Counted from the stretch's first letter, positions 35,372-50,081 are shown. The stretch: DNA of 64,000 bases from Anopheles merus (GCF_017562075.2 NC_054082.1:46957793-47021792); one strand, 5' to 3'. Notes: generated from the letters alone by a model not told the origin. Numbers and translations: made by a program.

Positions 35372-36981
35372 CAACAAATCACTTAAATACTTAAATTCAA
35401 CAAAACACTTAAACACTAAACTTAAATTTCTACTTTCACAATTCTACCGCGATGCAAGAGCTTAAGCCCAAGCCTGAAGTTCAATGTTGTGGTCCATTTT
35501 GTCCCTTTGTTTTGATGTGTTTTGACATTTTGTGTAAGACAATTTTGCCCCATAGCAAGACTATTTTACCCCACACAATACATTTTCACGACTTTTAACA
35601 TTGATTTTTAAAATCCATTTTAAACGTATATATTTGTTATTAATGGGTCATCTTATGCGTCAGATTGATGTTAAAATAACAATGAAAAGTGGTTTAATCA
35701 ATAAGATACAGATCAACATCCTATACCGGTCCATTTTGCTCCGCTTTCCCCTACTTCGGTTGAATGCAAGAGGAAAACTACACCCAAACCCTATTGTCAG
35801 TATGACCGTAGTCCTGTCGACCCAGGAGGACACTGACTCTCAAAATTTAGTGTCCGGACGTAAATATAAGTAAAAAACAAAAAAAGGTGTAGTGTGCGTG
35901 TTAATATGAAGATTATAAATGAAATTTTAAGGCTGTCCTGAGTATAAACCAAAACGTCCGTAATTTGAAACATACACTCGAAACTGTCCAGAATATGAAT
36001 CAAACTATTGTTGCCGTCATTTTTTTTTCTTAATTGTAGAAGCCAAGATCATAAAGCCAAGATCATACAACATATCCTACACGGTTAATGATTTCTTTCG
36101 ATATAAGCAATGTTTCAATAGTCTTTTTTTTGTTAAAATATCATTTAATGTATTTTTTCCGCTTCCAATCATTCATCCCCATGCCGGTTTGTTTTCCATT
36201 AACTCTCTATTATTAGTGGTATTCACATTCGTTTCTCGCTTAATTTGGTTTGTTAGCTTAAACTCCAACCCACCCAACTACTACTACCACCCATGCGGGA
36301 AGTCACATCGATCCCACCTTTTCCACATTGCCCTTGTCGGCGCAAAGTGGATGGAAGGAAAAAGATCAAGCGAACAACACGCGACTCCTCGATCATAAAC
36401 CCTTGCCACACACGCTGTGGTCATTCGTCGCTTCCTCTTCTTAGTGACGATAACCGGGTGACTAAAAGATATCGCAGAGAATGTAACTACCAATCGCACC
36501 ATGGGCGTTGGAACTGATAATTCCCATCCCAATCCCAAAGCGGATGCAGATGCACTTTCCCTCACATTTTTTTTTATACCCATCAACTACTGCATATTGC
36601 AGGGCTACCACTACTACACTGCTGCTGCTGTTGCTGCCAGCTAAGCTTTCTTTATTACATACCGTCAGCGTATTCCCTCGTTCGAACGGGAGGTGGTGGA
36701 AATCATTAGTGTATTGTTCTGAGTAAGAGTAACAACAATTGCGCTAGAGTGTTTGTTCCTGTATCGAATTGTAACAACAATAAAAAAGTAAAAATGTAGA
36801 CAAAAAGGTGCACGCGAGGTCAACCAATTAATTTTGCTTAAACTTAAAGCTTTACAACAGATTTCTCTAGTTTTTGTCTAACATCGTAAGAAAAGATGGA
36901 CTTAGCAAGAAGGTGAAAAAAGCGTTAAACAAATAACTATTGTCCTTGAACGGGTGCTAATACTAGAGGCGATTTGTACCG

Positions 36982-37089
36982 GGTAATGTAAAAAGTGTTC
37001 CGGTGTTGAAGAACAGTCATCAGCCGTAGTGAGCTACGATTTGACAACCCTGCACTACGACCCCTCAACGGAACGGAACACTCTTTACC
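36982..37089. other. Imperfect hairpin of about 108 bp
   Basis: The left arm GTAAAAAGTGTTCCG pairs with the right arm CGGAACACTCTTTAC with one mismatch; inside, CGTAGTG pairs with CACTACG around a loop of about 21 bases. It could be a palindromic transposon remnant or a structured RNA. No flanking target duplication was seen. A duplicate is at about 61845-61952. Confidence 0.45.
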
Positions 37090-38197
37090 GTTTAATTCAC
37101 AGTTGGTAGCGGTGTATTAGGCTGTGTGTCCTTGGAATGGAATGAACCGGAGGAAACTCGAACAAGCGTGTGTTGTACATCCCAAAATAATATTTTTCAA
37201 TCAAGGCAGTTAAAGCGTGTTGTTAATCATTCGCCGGAAAAAGAACGGAACAGTCATGACAAGTATGTGGACGTAACTAGGTAGTAAAATACATAAATAT
37301 AATCTACAACAGCACCCTCCGGGCCCATTGCATATTTGGGCCATTTTGTTTGTTTGCTATATAATTGTATAAGTTCGTTCCATTCGTTTTTCGCTAAGTC
37401 CAGTATGTCTAACAGTACACATCTGCACACACACACACACTCACACGTGTTTTTTCATTTCTTTTACAATACTTTTGTCATGTTCACCTACTTTCTGCAC
37501 CATGCATTTGCCTCCTGTCACTGCACAATCATTTACTTATTTCTTAAGCTACTGTTTTACACTTCCTAAATTCTTTCCCACGCGCTAGTTGTGTAAGTTA
37601 TCCCACTTGTCGGTAGTGTTTTTTTATTCACTAAGTGTATTTAGTTGTGTGAGTGTGTCTTTCTCTGTGTGTGTGAACTACCACGTGCTATTAAATTAGT
37701 GTTGTGGTTTGCTTTATCATTTTAATAACATGCCTAGTTTTATCTGTGTTTTCTTTAATTGCCCTGCATATCCATCCAACTATCCATCCAACCATCCATC
37801 CATCCATCCATTCGCTCATCCGGGATTCAATCCGGGTCCTTGGTTTGGTGTGAACCCTTGTCGATTACACACTATCCTAACGTTAAATTACACTAGCGTC
37901 ATGTTTTTCTTATGGATGGAAAGTATAGTTCCAGTTTCTCTGTGTGTATGTGTCCAACAGGCGCGTTTGTCTTTTCGCTTGTTAAATGGGGAGTAAAAGG
38001 ACAGAACGAATGATGATGGTTTCGTTTCGTATGTGCTTGTATGCGTTGCTACATTAGTTTAGTATCCTGCCAACAGGATACGCTTCCGGGTTTGTCCAAA
38101 CACATACACATGCACACGAACGCACCCGAACAGATCGTTAAAAATATTCCATTAAAATTAACTATTCTCGTAAACTGCATTACGAGTTTGGAAGGGA

Positions 38198-38201
<4 letters not shown>

Positions 38202-38243
<42 letters not shown>

Positions 38244-38281
38244 GAGAGAGAGAGAGAGTGAGAGAAAGAGAGAGAGAGAAG
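38202..38281 (+). repeat. (GA)n microsatellite
   Basis: An almost pure AG tract of about 80 bp with a few interruptions (CGAG, GTGAG, AAAG). Any reading as Arg-Glu repeats is simple sequence, not a protein. Confidence 0.95.
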
Positions 38282-38700
38282 AAAGATTTTGTGTAAAGAT
38301 GGACAGAGAACGAAGTTAAGAGAGCTTTTTATCCATCCATTGTTGTTTGTGAGATTCCATTCGTTTAGTGATATTTACTGTGGTCATGTGTGGTCTAACG
38401 TCTTGGCGCTTGTGTCTGTGGCCAACCGTTTCTCCTAATTGTTGACTAATTGAATACAAACACACACACACACACGCTGAGGAGTTTTCTCTTGTTTTAT
38501 GTCCTAGAGATGCCCGAAGAGGATTATTTCTTCATCCCTTTCGCCGGCTGCTACCATCTTCCATTTTCCGTTGAGGATACTCTCCCTTTCGACTGTGGAA
38601 TGCTTGGAATGCGCGCGTCAGCTTTTACGCGATGCTGCCCTTTGGAACTCATCCCCCCTCCTATCTGCGGGAGGGGGGGTTCGTCAGTGCAATGTGGGTT

Positions 38701-41700
38701 TTACTTTGCAAAGGTCAGATTGTATGTCTTGAGTGCCATCGGCTCGAGATAGATGTCGGTGAAGGAGGCGAGCCGTTCGCCCGGATGCAGCCCGGTCAGT
38801 GAGGTCGCCTGGATCGCGTCGATTCGTAACCGCCGGAACAGTTGCAGCTCCCGTGGCTCCGTCGGATGATGCTGATTGATCTCATTATCTCCACCACCTC
38901 CTTCTCTTTCTCCACCGCCGCCGCCATCGATGACAGCATTGTTGGCAGGATTGCTAGTGCTGCTGCTACCACTACTACTGCTGCTGCTACTGCCGTTACC
39001 GCAGAAGTAACCGATCATCTCCTCGCCGCCTATCCGACAGCTGTACCCTTGCCGCTGCAGTACGAGCAGCGCCGAGCTGGAGGGAAACAGGGGCAGATTG
39101 TTTTCGGTGAGCGTGCGCAGATTCAGCACGTGCAGATCGCAAGGAAACTGGACGCGCAGAAGGCGCACCGCTCGGTTCAGCTCGAGCTGATTGCTCTCGT
39201 CGTACCGCTCGACGATGAACAGGTTGGCCGGATAGTTGAGCCCGTTCGCTAGCGCATTGGCAAAGATGCTGGGCAGCTGGTACGGGTCGGAGGTAGTGGT
39301 GCTGCTTTCCTTCTGCTGGTGCTGCTGTTGCGGCTCCTGTTCCTCCTGCCCATTCGGTGCGGCTGGTTCCACGTTCGGTGGCTGCTGTGCGTCGATCGTT
39401 TCTAGCGTCAGCCAAAACCGGTGACGCGTTAGCCGGCTATCGATCACACCTTCGCCCATGCCGCGGTAATCGTCGTACAACGTGCGCCGGTCGAGCATTA
39501 CCTCCAGCTGGCCCGGCTCGAGGCTTGCCGCACCCTGGGCGTGCGTCGTCAGCAATGTCAGCCGCATCCGATCGTCCTGGATGAAGGCGCCGGACGTGAT
39601 CGGGAAGTAGTTACCCTCCACCCCGATAGCCGACACCTTGACGCGCTTTTGGTACTGGAAGCCGTTCAGGTCGGAGTAAAACTCCGGGTTTTCGCTAGCG
39701 CCATTCTCGATGTCGGTCACGAAGCGCATAAACAGCTCCGTCTCGCGGTTCTTCGGCGGTGCCTCGAAGTCGATATCGTTCTCGATGTAGATCGCGCTAT
39801 CCAGCACGCTGTTTGAGTTGTAGATGCGCACCGTGTGCGCTAGGAACGGCCCGTAAATGGCGGTCACATCGCTGGCCAGCGGGCCGGACGTGATCAGGAT
39901 CGTCATGTCGCTGTACTGCTCCAGCACGTCCTTTTCCGAGTTGCGCTGCTCCGGATCGGTCTTGAACAGGTACGCGCCGGAATGGAACTGGGCGCTCTTG
40001 TACGCGGCGAACTTGATCGCGCACTGGATCTGCTTGCCCATGTGCTTCTTTGTGACCGATTTGAGGAAGCCGCTCTGCTCGTCGAACAGCAGCCGCATCT
40101 TGTAGTTCTCCAGCTGGATGTCGCCCGGCTGCTTGGTGCGCACCTCGAACGCTTTCGTCTTCTCGTCCTGACACTCCGTACAGTACAGCGTGGCCATCTT
40201 GCCCTGGTAGCCGTCCTCGTCGTACGCCGCCGTGTAGGTGGTGAGCGAGAGCGGCGCCAGCCGGGCCACAAACATCACCTCGTACTCCTTGTCCGAGGGG
40301 ACGATCTTGCGCGACGTGTACGACGTCTCAGTAATGTTCCACACCGGGTTGATCTGGATGTCGATCGCTTTGCCAGCCGCGTCCAGTATCTTGACGCGCG
40401 GCGTCAGCGTGCGTATCGTGACGACTTCTAGTCGCTCCTGGGCGAGCGCATTGTACACGATAAAGTCCGTGCTGCGGCCCTCCGTCACGATGATGGGCGT
40501 TTTGCGCGGCAGCTTGCCAAAGTTGTCCCGCTCGAGCTCGCCGATTAGGAAGCCGTGCTGCTGCTGGTCGTGCGGTTTCCGCTGCACCAGCAGCTCGATC
40601 GTTTTCTCCTGCAGCTTCACAGTGTCCTGGATGCTCTCGAACAGGCGCAGCGCGTAGTCGCGCATCACGTTCGCTTTCGAGGTGCCGGTGATGGCGTCAT
40701 GATGCTGAAACAGCCCCAGATTGCGCCGCGCCAGTATCATCTTTTCGTAGTTCTTTTCGTAAATTTTGAACGCGTTCGAGCTGCCGGTCTGCCGCGCCCG
40801 GTTGAACGCGATCGTGAACAGTATCTCAAGGCTGCGCAGGTTGTGCTCGAGCTCGCGGCTCAGTATCTTGTAGTACGGGCGGGTGGTGAAGTAACCGGAC
40901 CAGTACGCCGGCCGGCCCTCGTTGAAGATGTCTGCGTACACGAAGAAGTCGCCCTTGAGCGTCGGGAACCGATCGTACCGTTCGCGGATCGCGTTAAAAT
41001 AGTCCACCGGCGTGCCGAAGCTGATCTCAGCGTTGTACTTCGACCGATGCTCGTTGATGTAGTCGATCAGCTTCTTGTAGTTCGTGTACTGCTGCTCCAT
41101 TTCTTTCTCCTTGTTGTAGCGGAAATCGTCCCCGACCGGGATGAGTGCCACGTTGTGCGGGAACAACGAGGCCGTGCGGGAGTACTGCTCCATCAGCAGG
41201 TCCGCCTTGGCTTCGATGTTTTCCGGCGTGATGAACTGCGCCTTGATCGAGTACTCGGTGTACTCGCCCGGGATCTTCCGGAAATCAAAGTTCAGACAGA
41301 TGAATGGATGCGGACCGCACGAGTGCTTGATCGAATAGATGTCGAACGGCATGTTGTGCGTTAGCATGCTGTGAGCGCGCGCCTGACTGGCGCCACCGTC
41401 CGATGGATTTTTCCAGTACGGCGTCCAGAGAAAATCTCCGTACCGGTGGCGGGCAAACCACTGCTTCCAGGCGTAGTGGATGCGCTGAATGATCGTGCCC
41501 TTGAAACCGGAAGCAGCAAGCAAATACGGCACCGTACTGCCATGCCCGAACGGATCAATACTCCAGCCCGTCTTGGGCGTTATGTTTAGGTTCGCCTTTA
41601 CCCACTGGTGTCCTGGAAGTAGGGGAAGTGTATTAGAGCGTTTGAATTCGTAAGCGAATAGCATTTGAGTTTGATGATGCAACTTACCTTCAATTAGCTG

Positions 41701-44700
41701 ATCAACCATTGCGTACAGATGAGCGTTCGCTTCGTCCGTCATCACCCAGCCTCCGGTAGTAATTTCCAATCGGCCAGATTGTACCAATTTCTTTAGTATC
41801 TGCAAGTGAAATGACACGTCCGTGTTGTATTGTATGAGTGATTGTAACATAGGGTTTATAAATATGTTTTTTTTTTCTTCCTCGAAGTGGATATGTTTGA
41901 TAGGCTGCCTACATTTGAGTGATTTCCGTTTAATAATAAAACGATTTTAACCAGTTTGTGCGGAATTATAAATCTTTTTCGCTGCTTTTTCTGTATGAAT
42001 ACTTTACACGGAAAAGCCGCACGAGAATAATATTTAGCTGTAAGCATAAAATTCGGTTCGTTAGCTAGAAATTCCATTTGCCCTTTACATCGCAGCAGTT
42101 CTGAAAACATGCTTTGGGTTGGTCTGAGTAAAACAAAATGGTAATGACTGTTAAATTCAAACGCTTGTTCGTCGTTTGGCATAACAACCGATGTGGCTTT
42201 ATTTAGGTTTTCTAGAATTGTTTTACTACTGCATGGCCGATTAGTCAGTTCTTGTTAGAGGGGAGATAGCATTTCCATTGGCCTGGGAGCCAATATTGCA
42301 AAAGCGACTTCGATGGATCTTTTTTTTTATAAAATGACTATTTTAGCACTAGGAGCATTCCTAAACAATCACAGAATCAATCAGATGACAACGAACATCC
42401 GCAGAAGGATTTTTGGCTCCATATTAGTGGAAGGACACAAACGCCATTCTCGTTATTAGTGAAGCACATTATACTTTTGACTGAACATTATTTTGTATTT
42501 CACAGAAATAGTAAAACATGCTCATACAAATTCAATCTCAATCCAAAGAACGCTATTTTAAATCTATCAAACACGTCTAAACCAATGCAACTTAAAGTTC
42601 ATTTCAATTACGATGCGATACGAGCAAGTAAATATGTTCTGGTTTTGGTCTACAATCTATTCTCTCCTTTGTTATCAAATTGTGAAATACTATCATAACC
42701 ACTCTGATAATAACAACAATCCTCAATACAGAGCTGGACCAAAGCCACCAAAAAGAAATTCCCCACCCATGCCACCCACTGCAACACCTACCCGTTGTTT
42801 CGTCGGATGGGCCTGATCCCACCACAGCTGCAGGAAGCTGATTTCACTCCAGATGAACGACATGTTGCCGTACTCGGGCATTTTCGTGACGGCCAGGTTC
42901 AGAATTTGGCGCGAATCTGACTGGAAGTAGTTGACGAAGGTTTTCAGCCATCCAGGATCATTGTGCGAATGCGGAACCACCACAATCTTTGCGATAAGAA
43001 GAAAGAGAGAGAGAGATAGGGAAAATGAAATTCAATGAGGAAAGTGTGAAAATGCTGTTAATCAGGACAAGTTGGATCATTAAATTGTATAAATTATCAG
43101 CAACATGTGTTAGATAGAAGTGTCACTCTTCTTACCTTTAGGGGTGGCCTTTTCAGATCCTTTTGCAGCTTTTCATAGCGCGTTTCGAAATCTTTATCCC
43201 AGTATTCCTTGGTTTTCATCCATTCCGGCTGTGGAAGAGAGGATTTAAATGAAACATGAAGTTTACAAGCTTATATTGCTTACATTGTAATTTATATTAG
43301 CCTATATTTAAAGAGGAAGAATGTATGAGCTACTACTAATTATGTATCCTGTAATCTTCTAACCCTGATTCAAATACATTAACACGCTCTGCATGTCAAA
43401 TGGCACCGAAACGGTTTCAGAACCACATCTAATTCCCATCAAACGGTTTAAACCGTTGACGAGCCTGCCGACGATTGCAAATTGGCAGTTAAACGGTCGC
43501 AAAACGTTTAACCCATTTTACGATCGACTAACGCCGCCTTCTGCTGTCTTCACCACCGCAGTGGGGGTTGGATTCATGATTTACCGATGTAATAACACTT
43601 GAGCTGTGCTAGCAATTAGCGAGCAATCGAAATTGGGTGCGCGCTAAGTATCACCGGCATGCCGTGTTCCCTCACTCCGCGTGCTGATCGTGTCATTATT
43701 TGGACGCGACCGAACGTGTGCCCATCGTAGTGAGAGCTTCAATCACCGTATACGCAGTGGTGCACGTTTGGCGTGCTCATCTCGATCTCGAATGGAGAAC
43801 TGTGTGTAGGATGAAGCTTTAGTGTAAAACAAAAACGAAAGACAGAAGCAATTACACGATACAGTACAGCCAGTCAATCAAGGTGGCAAAACGATGTCAG
43901 TCATTTGCATTCCAATTCCACTGGTTCGCTGATTTATGTGTCGAGCACCGCAACATAGCTGGTACATTAATAAATAACTAAACGGCAGTGGCGCACATTA
44001 TCATGATTTGGGAGTGCGAGAAGGAACGAGTCGTCGGGTGAGGCGATTATAGAACTGAGCAAAACCGTAAAACGCGTGCGTAGAGCTGTAAAATGAAATG
44101 CAGAACATAATGCTAAACGGCGACATTTGATTGCAGAATATCGCTGCAGTAGGTTTGAGAGATTTTAAAAACATGCTTCATGCGATATTTGACATTTTGA
44201 TATTTTATTATGTAATTTTATTATAAGTGAATGAAGCTAATTGAACGCCTTCCTTAAAAAAGAGCTAGAGCGTGCACAAAACGAAACTTGAAGTTAATAA
44301 TTTCTTCTTCTTCTTCTTCTTTTGGCTCAACAACCGTTGCCGGTCAAGGCCTGCCTGTACCACACTACTTGTGGGTTTTGGCTTTCAGTGACTTATTGAT
44401 CTCCCCATAGAAGGATAGTCAGTCCTACGTATGGCGGCACGGTCCATTTGGGGCTTGAACCCATGACGGGCATGTTGTTAAGTCGTACGAGTTGACGACT
44501 GTACTACGAGACCGGCTTAATAATTTAACACGTTTTTATTCGTACGTCACGAATATAGTTGAAAAACACGGGCATCATGTCCGGGTTTAAATTATATGCA
44601 TTGCAACAGAGTTTAGATAAAAAATTCAATGTAATGATAACAAACTATTTACGTTCCTTGCCTCTACATTAGCAACTGCATATAGATTAACTTACGCCAA

Positions 44701-47493
44701 ACATTGGTCGTGATGATCGATGCTTATTTATTTATTACAGATGTTTCTTCGAACGTTACAGTTTGTTACACTAGCGTGGGAAGCAGTGGCGGATTAAGGG
44801 TGTCGGGGGCCCCAGGCGGAAAGACGAGTTGAGGCCCCCTGTAAATGGTAAATGTTCTTGGGGCGGGAGGGGGGTGGGGGTATTAGCGGCACTATACTTG
44901 CTGATGGGATATTGAACTTGAACAGTATAGTAAACTTGAAATGCCATCGGGGTCCCCTTCGATCATCAGTCAACAGGTTCTAATTTTTTTTTGCTGACGG
45001 GGGGGGGGGGGTGCAAATGATTCGCCAGCCTCGGGGCCCAACGGCCATCCTTCCGGGGGCCCTGGCCGCTAATTCTCTATCCATACGGCATACTATAGAA
45101 TGGCGATCTACGGGGCCCCAAAATCGACGGGGCCCCAGGCGACCACCTAGTCCGCCTACCGTTAGATCCGCCACTGGTGGGAAGGGAGGTGGTAACATTT
45201 CGAAATGTTTGCGTAACGTAATTGATGGATAACGCCTTAGTAACACGCAGCCGGATAGGTCAAATCCTTTCTGAGGGCGACGATTGTAACGAGGTTTGAA
45301 CCCACGATGGACATGTTATTGAGTTCGTTCGAGTTGATGACTGTACGCACGATAATGATGCCCGCAAAGCATGATATTGGCATGCCTTTTGTAAATGCCT
45401 CATGTAGCAGATAGGAAGTTTGTCAAACAAACTTTATTAAAGAAACCATGCATCGATCGGAAATAAATATATTACTATTCTTATGAAAAAGATTATAAGA
45501 ACAAAACTCATTCTATTGAGCAACTGCACTGTTAAAAGAGTGGTGGTATTGTTTTCATTTGCAATTGTGTATAAAAACTCTCCGAAAAGGTGAATCTTCT
45601 TTACAACAAACGCGTGCCCACATATTTCATAATTTGCTCGTCTTCGCCGCAAACCGACTACGATGGTCTTGAACATAACAAAAATAGCTGTATGTACTGT
45701 CGTTGTTAGTCCTTAATAAGTAGTACTTTACATTATTCGCACACAGTCAAACCACAAACCAACTCAACGACTACAACGGTTGCGGTCGTGGGAATGTTTA
45801 AACCTCGCTCGGCTCGCGGAATCAGGTCGGTGCGTGTCCCTCCGACGGTACGAACTGTGGTCCATTGCTAAAAGCGTAATGTGTTGTCAGTAGAAACTCC
45901 TAGCTTACAACATTCTGCCGTGGGTAACAAAAGGGGTAAAAATCAACGCTCGTGACCGGCCGGTCAGAGCGGTCCCGTCGGAATTTCCAAGGTTTCAACG
46001 GAATGGTTTGTTCGGTCATCCGTTTAGTAATGGGCGCAATGTTGCGGTCACTAGTTTGCTCGGGCAGTTCGATAAGAGTGCTCAACTGTATTTTCCATAC
46101 AGCAATGACATTTATTGAAGGGATGCTACATCAATCGCATTCACATCAGCGAGTTATTCCTTTACTGATGTAAGTTATAGGTAGAAATGTGAAGAAAGTA
46201 ACATTGAGGACTTGTTCTATTTGCACAATATTATGTTTTCTATGTAAAATAGTGCTATATGTGTGTATATTAATCATATATAATTTAAACGCACACTGCT
46301 GATTCATATGAAAGGTATGCTTTGAGTGCGCTCATCAGGTAAGAAGATGTAACAAACTTGTTTGTGGTTCTAGATTAATTTAATGAGATGATTCTGTGGC
46401 CAACAGTGATTAGTAATTTGGTTTTGCATAATGCCAAACATGCTGAAAGTTTCCAATTGAGACATTTTGTTCATTCTATCCCTTCTTTTCTATCTCTTTA
46501 AGTATCCACCCGAGGGTGAATGACAACAATGATCGGAAAACAATTCCCTTACGGAAACTTTCCTTACGGTTTTCTTGGACTTGTTGTGGAAACTAAATCT
46601 TGCGTTCACTCCTATTCTACCTCGCTGACAGCCTTAAAACATACCCAAAAACTTGCATTAAAGGCGCGAAAAAAAGGAAGGAGATAACACTCTCAAACCG
46701 ATCGCTTGTGCACCCTAATCTTTCCAGCATCAAGCGCTCACCCGCTCTAGAATGGATGATTCGTGTGACGCTATCCATACTTCACTCCCAACCGTAGCCA
46801 CACTTCTTCGGCCTACCCAACCGAATGGAGATAGAGCTATGAATATTATGCGCATACATGAATATTTTCCTCGCACTCACATGCGGCTCATTTTTGTCAG
46901 CCACTCAACAATTTGCATACTCAGATAAGTTTGAGCTCGCACGGAGTCGGTGCCTCGAGGCGGAAATGCTAACAAGGCGGACGGCAGAGGGTGTTGAGCG
47001 TGCTAATAAGAAATCGAAGTGATTAAAGGACAATTTCCAATCATCTTCCCTTAGCTCTCATCCACACACTTGGGCCCGGTTTGGTGGTGGTGGAGTAAGT
47101 TTTACTGCAGAAACGTGAGGGCAAACGTGTACGATTTCGGATTATGTATGAGTCACCCAGATTGTGAGAATCCCCAGCGCTCTTCGGCTTCGACTTACCT
47201 GGAAATCGAATTTTCCATACTCGTCCACGGTGGTGATATCGGTGGGTGCCTCCTCCAGCACGCTGCACTCGTCCCATCGACTACCGAACCGGGGCAGGGG
47301 GCCACCGGCACTGTCGGTACCATCCTCTGGTGCGATCCCATCGCCATGGCCGTCCCCATTGTCGCCTCGCACGTTATCACCTGTCCGATCGGCGATGTGC
47401 TGCTGCTGCTGCCGGCTGATCGAGTTCAGACTGCTCCGCAACCAACTGTGCCACGAGTGATTTGCATTCGGGCCCGTATGCTGTCCGTTAGAT
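38701..47493 (-). CDS. alpha-Man-IIb: Class II alpha-mannosidase (GH38), alpha-Man-IIb-like; five exons placed, N-terminal exon not found
   Basis: Trims alpha-linked mannose from N-glycans in the Golgi. Exons (minus): 47493-47199, 43228-43136, 42986-42792, 41799-41688, 41612-38701 (stop TAA 38701-38703); all introns are GT..AG and the phases agree, giving about 1201 residues without the N-terminus. Visible in the joined product: a polar Gln/Gly/Asp-rich stem (1-75), then PHSHNDPGW with zinc ligands His137 and Asp139, the nucleophile in SIDPFGHG (Asp251), GDFFVYAD (about 452-459), and FQHHDAITGT with zinc ligand His536. MPFDIYSIKHSCGPHPFICLNFDF and PVGDDFRYNKEKE match my memory of the insect alpha-Man-IIb / Sf mannosidase III branch better than Golgi mannosidase II. 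The C-terminal third carries mosquito-type low-complexity inserts (Gln-rich near 39310-39380, Ser/Gly-rich near 38890-39000). Type II membrane proteins of this family start with a short tail and a signal anchor; that exon is missing. Catalysis motifs look intact. Confidence 0.9.
41613..41687 (-). other. 75-bp intron without stop, in frame
   Basis: The donor GTAAGT (complement at 41682-41687) and the acceptor TTCCAG (at 41613-41618) bound a phase-1 intron between LIE and GHQWVKANLN. Its length is a multiple of three and it has no stop, so an unspliced reading adds 25 residues. The residues at the splice (LIEG-HQW) match the family only when the intron is removed. Confidence 0.85.
41800..42791 (-). 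other. Mannosidase intron, 992 bp
   Basis: AT-rich, bounded by GTAGGT (donor, complement of 42786-42791) and CACTTGCAG (acceptor, complement at 41800-41808). No gene or recognised repeat seen within it. Confidence 0.8.
44304..44516 (-). mobile_element. SINE200-like tRNA-derived SINE, 10-bp target duplication
   Basis: Flanked by TTAATAATTT at 44294-44303 and 44517-44526. On the minus strand it starts GCCGGTCTCGTAGTACAGTCG (A-box region), has B-box GGGTTCAAGCCC, and ends ...GGTTGTTGAGCCAAAAGAAG with a (GAA)n tail. This matches my recollection of SINE200 of the Anopheles gambiae complex. Full length, 213 bp. Confidence 0.88.
44784..45176. mobile_element. hAT-type MITE (393 bp), 8-bp target duplication GTGGGAAG
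   Basis: CAGTGGCGGATT...ATCCGCCACTG ends, flanked by GTGGGAAG at 44776-44783 and 45177-45184. It is the same family as 32928-33261 but in opposite orientation and with a longer G-run region. It lies inside the large mannosidase intron. Confidence 0.9.
45270..45345 (-). mobile_element. SINE tRNA-head fragment
   Basis: Contains GGTTTGAACCCACGATGGACATG and GAGTTGATGACTGTAC, matching the tRNA-like head of the two SINE families in this window with several changes. The body is missing. Confidence 0.55.
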
Positions 47494-49597
<2,104 letters not shown>

Positions 49598-50081
49598 TTA
49601 TTTATACTCAATAAGTTTCGTACATTTGGTTTTGGAATGTGTTTTTGTCCTAATTAAAGGTTATTGATATGAGATGCAATTTATACATTATATTGGAGTG
49701 AGGTGTCTATGTTTTTACGAAGGTTCTGGAAAGTATAAACTGTTCTAGCTAAAGAACGGGTGCGTTCGTCGATCTTTGCCTACACTGCGCTTTTAGCAAT
49801 AAGTTGCTATGCGTTCTCTGTTTGTCCACTTTGCTGCAGTAACGCTTGAATTGCTTATGTTGCCCGTTTCGGTTGTTTTTGATAAGTGTGTCACGTCTGT
49901 TATTTGTTCAAATGGACGGCCTGAACTCTTCCGGTTGCGGTGCTATGGTATGATCTGATTTGCTGAATGTGTTATAATGAATGTGTAACAAAGGTGTGGT
50001 TTGGCTTTCTAAAATGTGTTACAATGTGTCTATAGCTGATAGTGTGTATTATAATAAGTTCTGTATAGCAGATATGCTACA
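49598..50081 (+). mobile_element. LTR C, 5'-truncated at the duplication junction
   Basis: Matches LTR A from its position 24736 to the ATATGCTACA end and is followed by CTGC satellite. The first 299 bases of the LTR are absent; TTTTTGATGACA from the mannosidase side precedes it instead. Confidence 0.9.

Larger units (their letters stand above)
35372..38700. other. Intergenic region downstream of the mannosidase gene
   Basis: No supported gene. It includes inverted copies of a GGGGCAAAATGG-like motif around 34994-35045 and 35490-35755, a hairpin at 36982-37089, CA and CATC microsatellites (about 37423-37441, 37780-37812, 38458-38476) and a GA tract. The part nearest 38700 should include the gene's 3' UTR. 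A possible minus-strand AATAAA lies at about 37624, but I cannot assign the poly(A) site. Confidence 0.5.
43229..47198 (-). other. Mannosidase large intron, 3970 bp
   Basis: The donor GTAAGTCG follows YGKFDFQ, and the acceptor CTTCCACAG precedes PEWMKTKEYW. It holds a SINE200-like element (44304-44516), a hAT MITE (44784-45176) and a SINE tRNA-head fragment (about 45270-45345). The remainder shows no coding sequence I can support. Confidence 0.8.

Noticed and set aside
40555..41364. Plus-strand frame of 269 codons opposite the mannosidase
   Set aside because: It is a shadow of the GC-rich coding exon on the other strand. The minus strand carries the GH38 motifs and splice sites.
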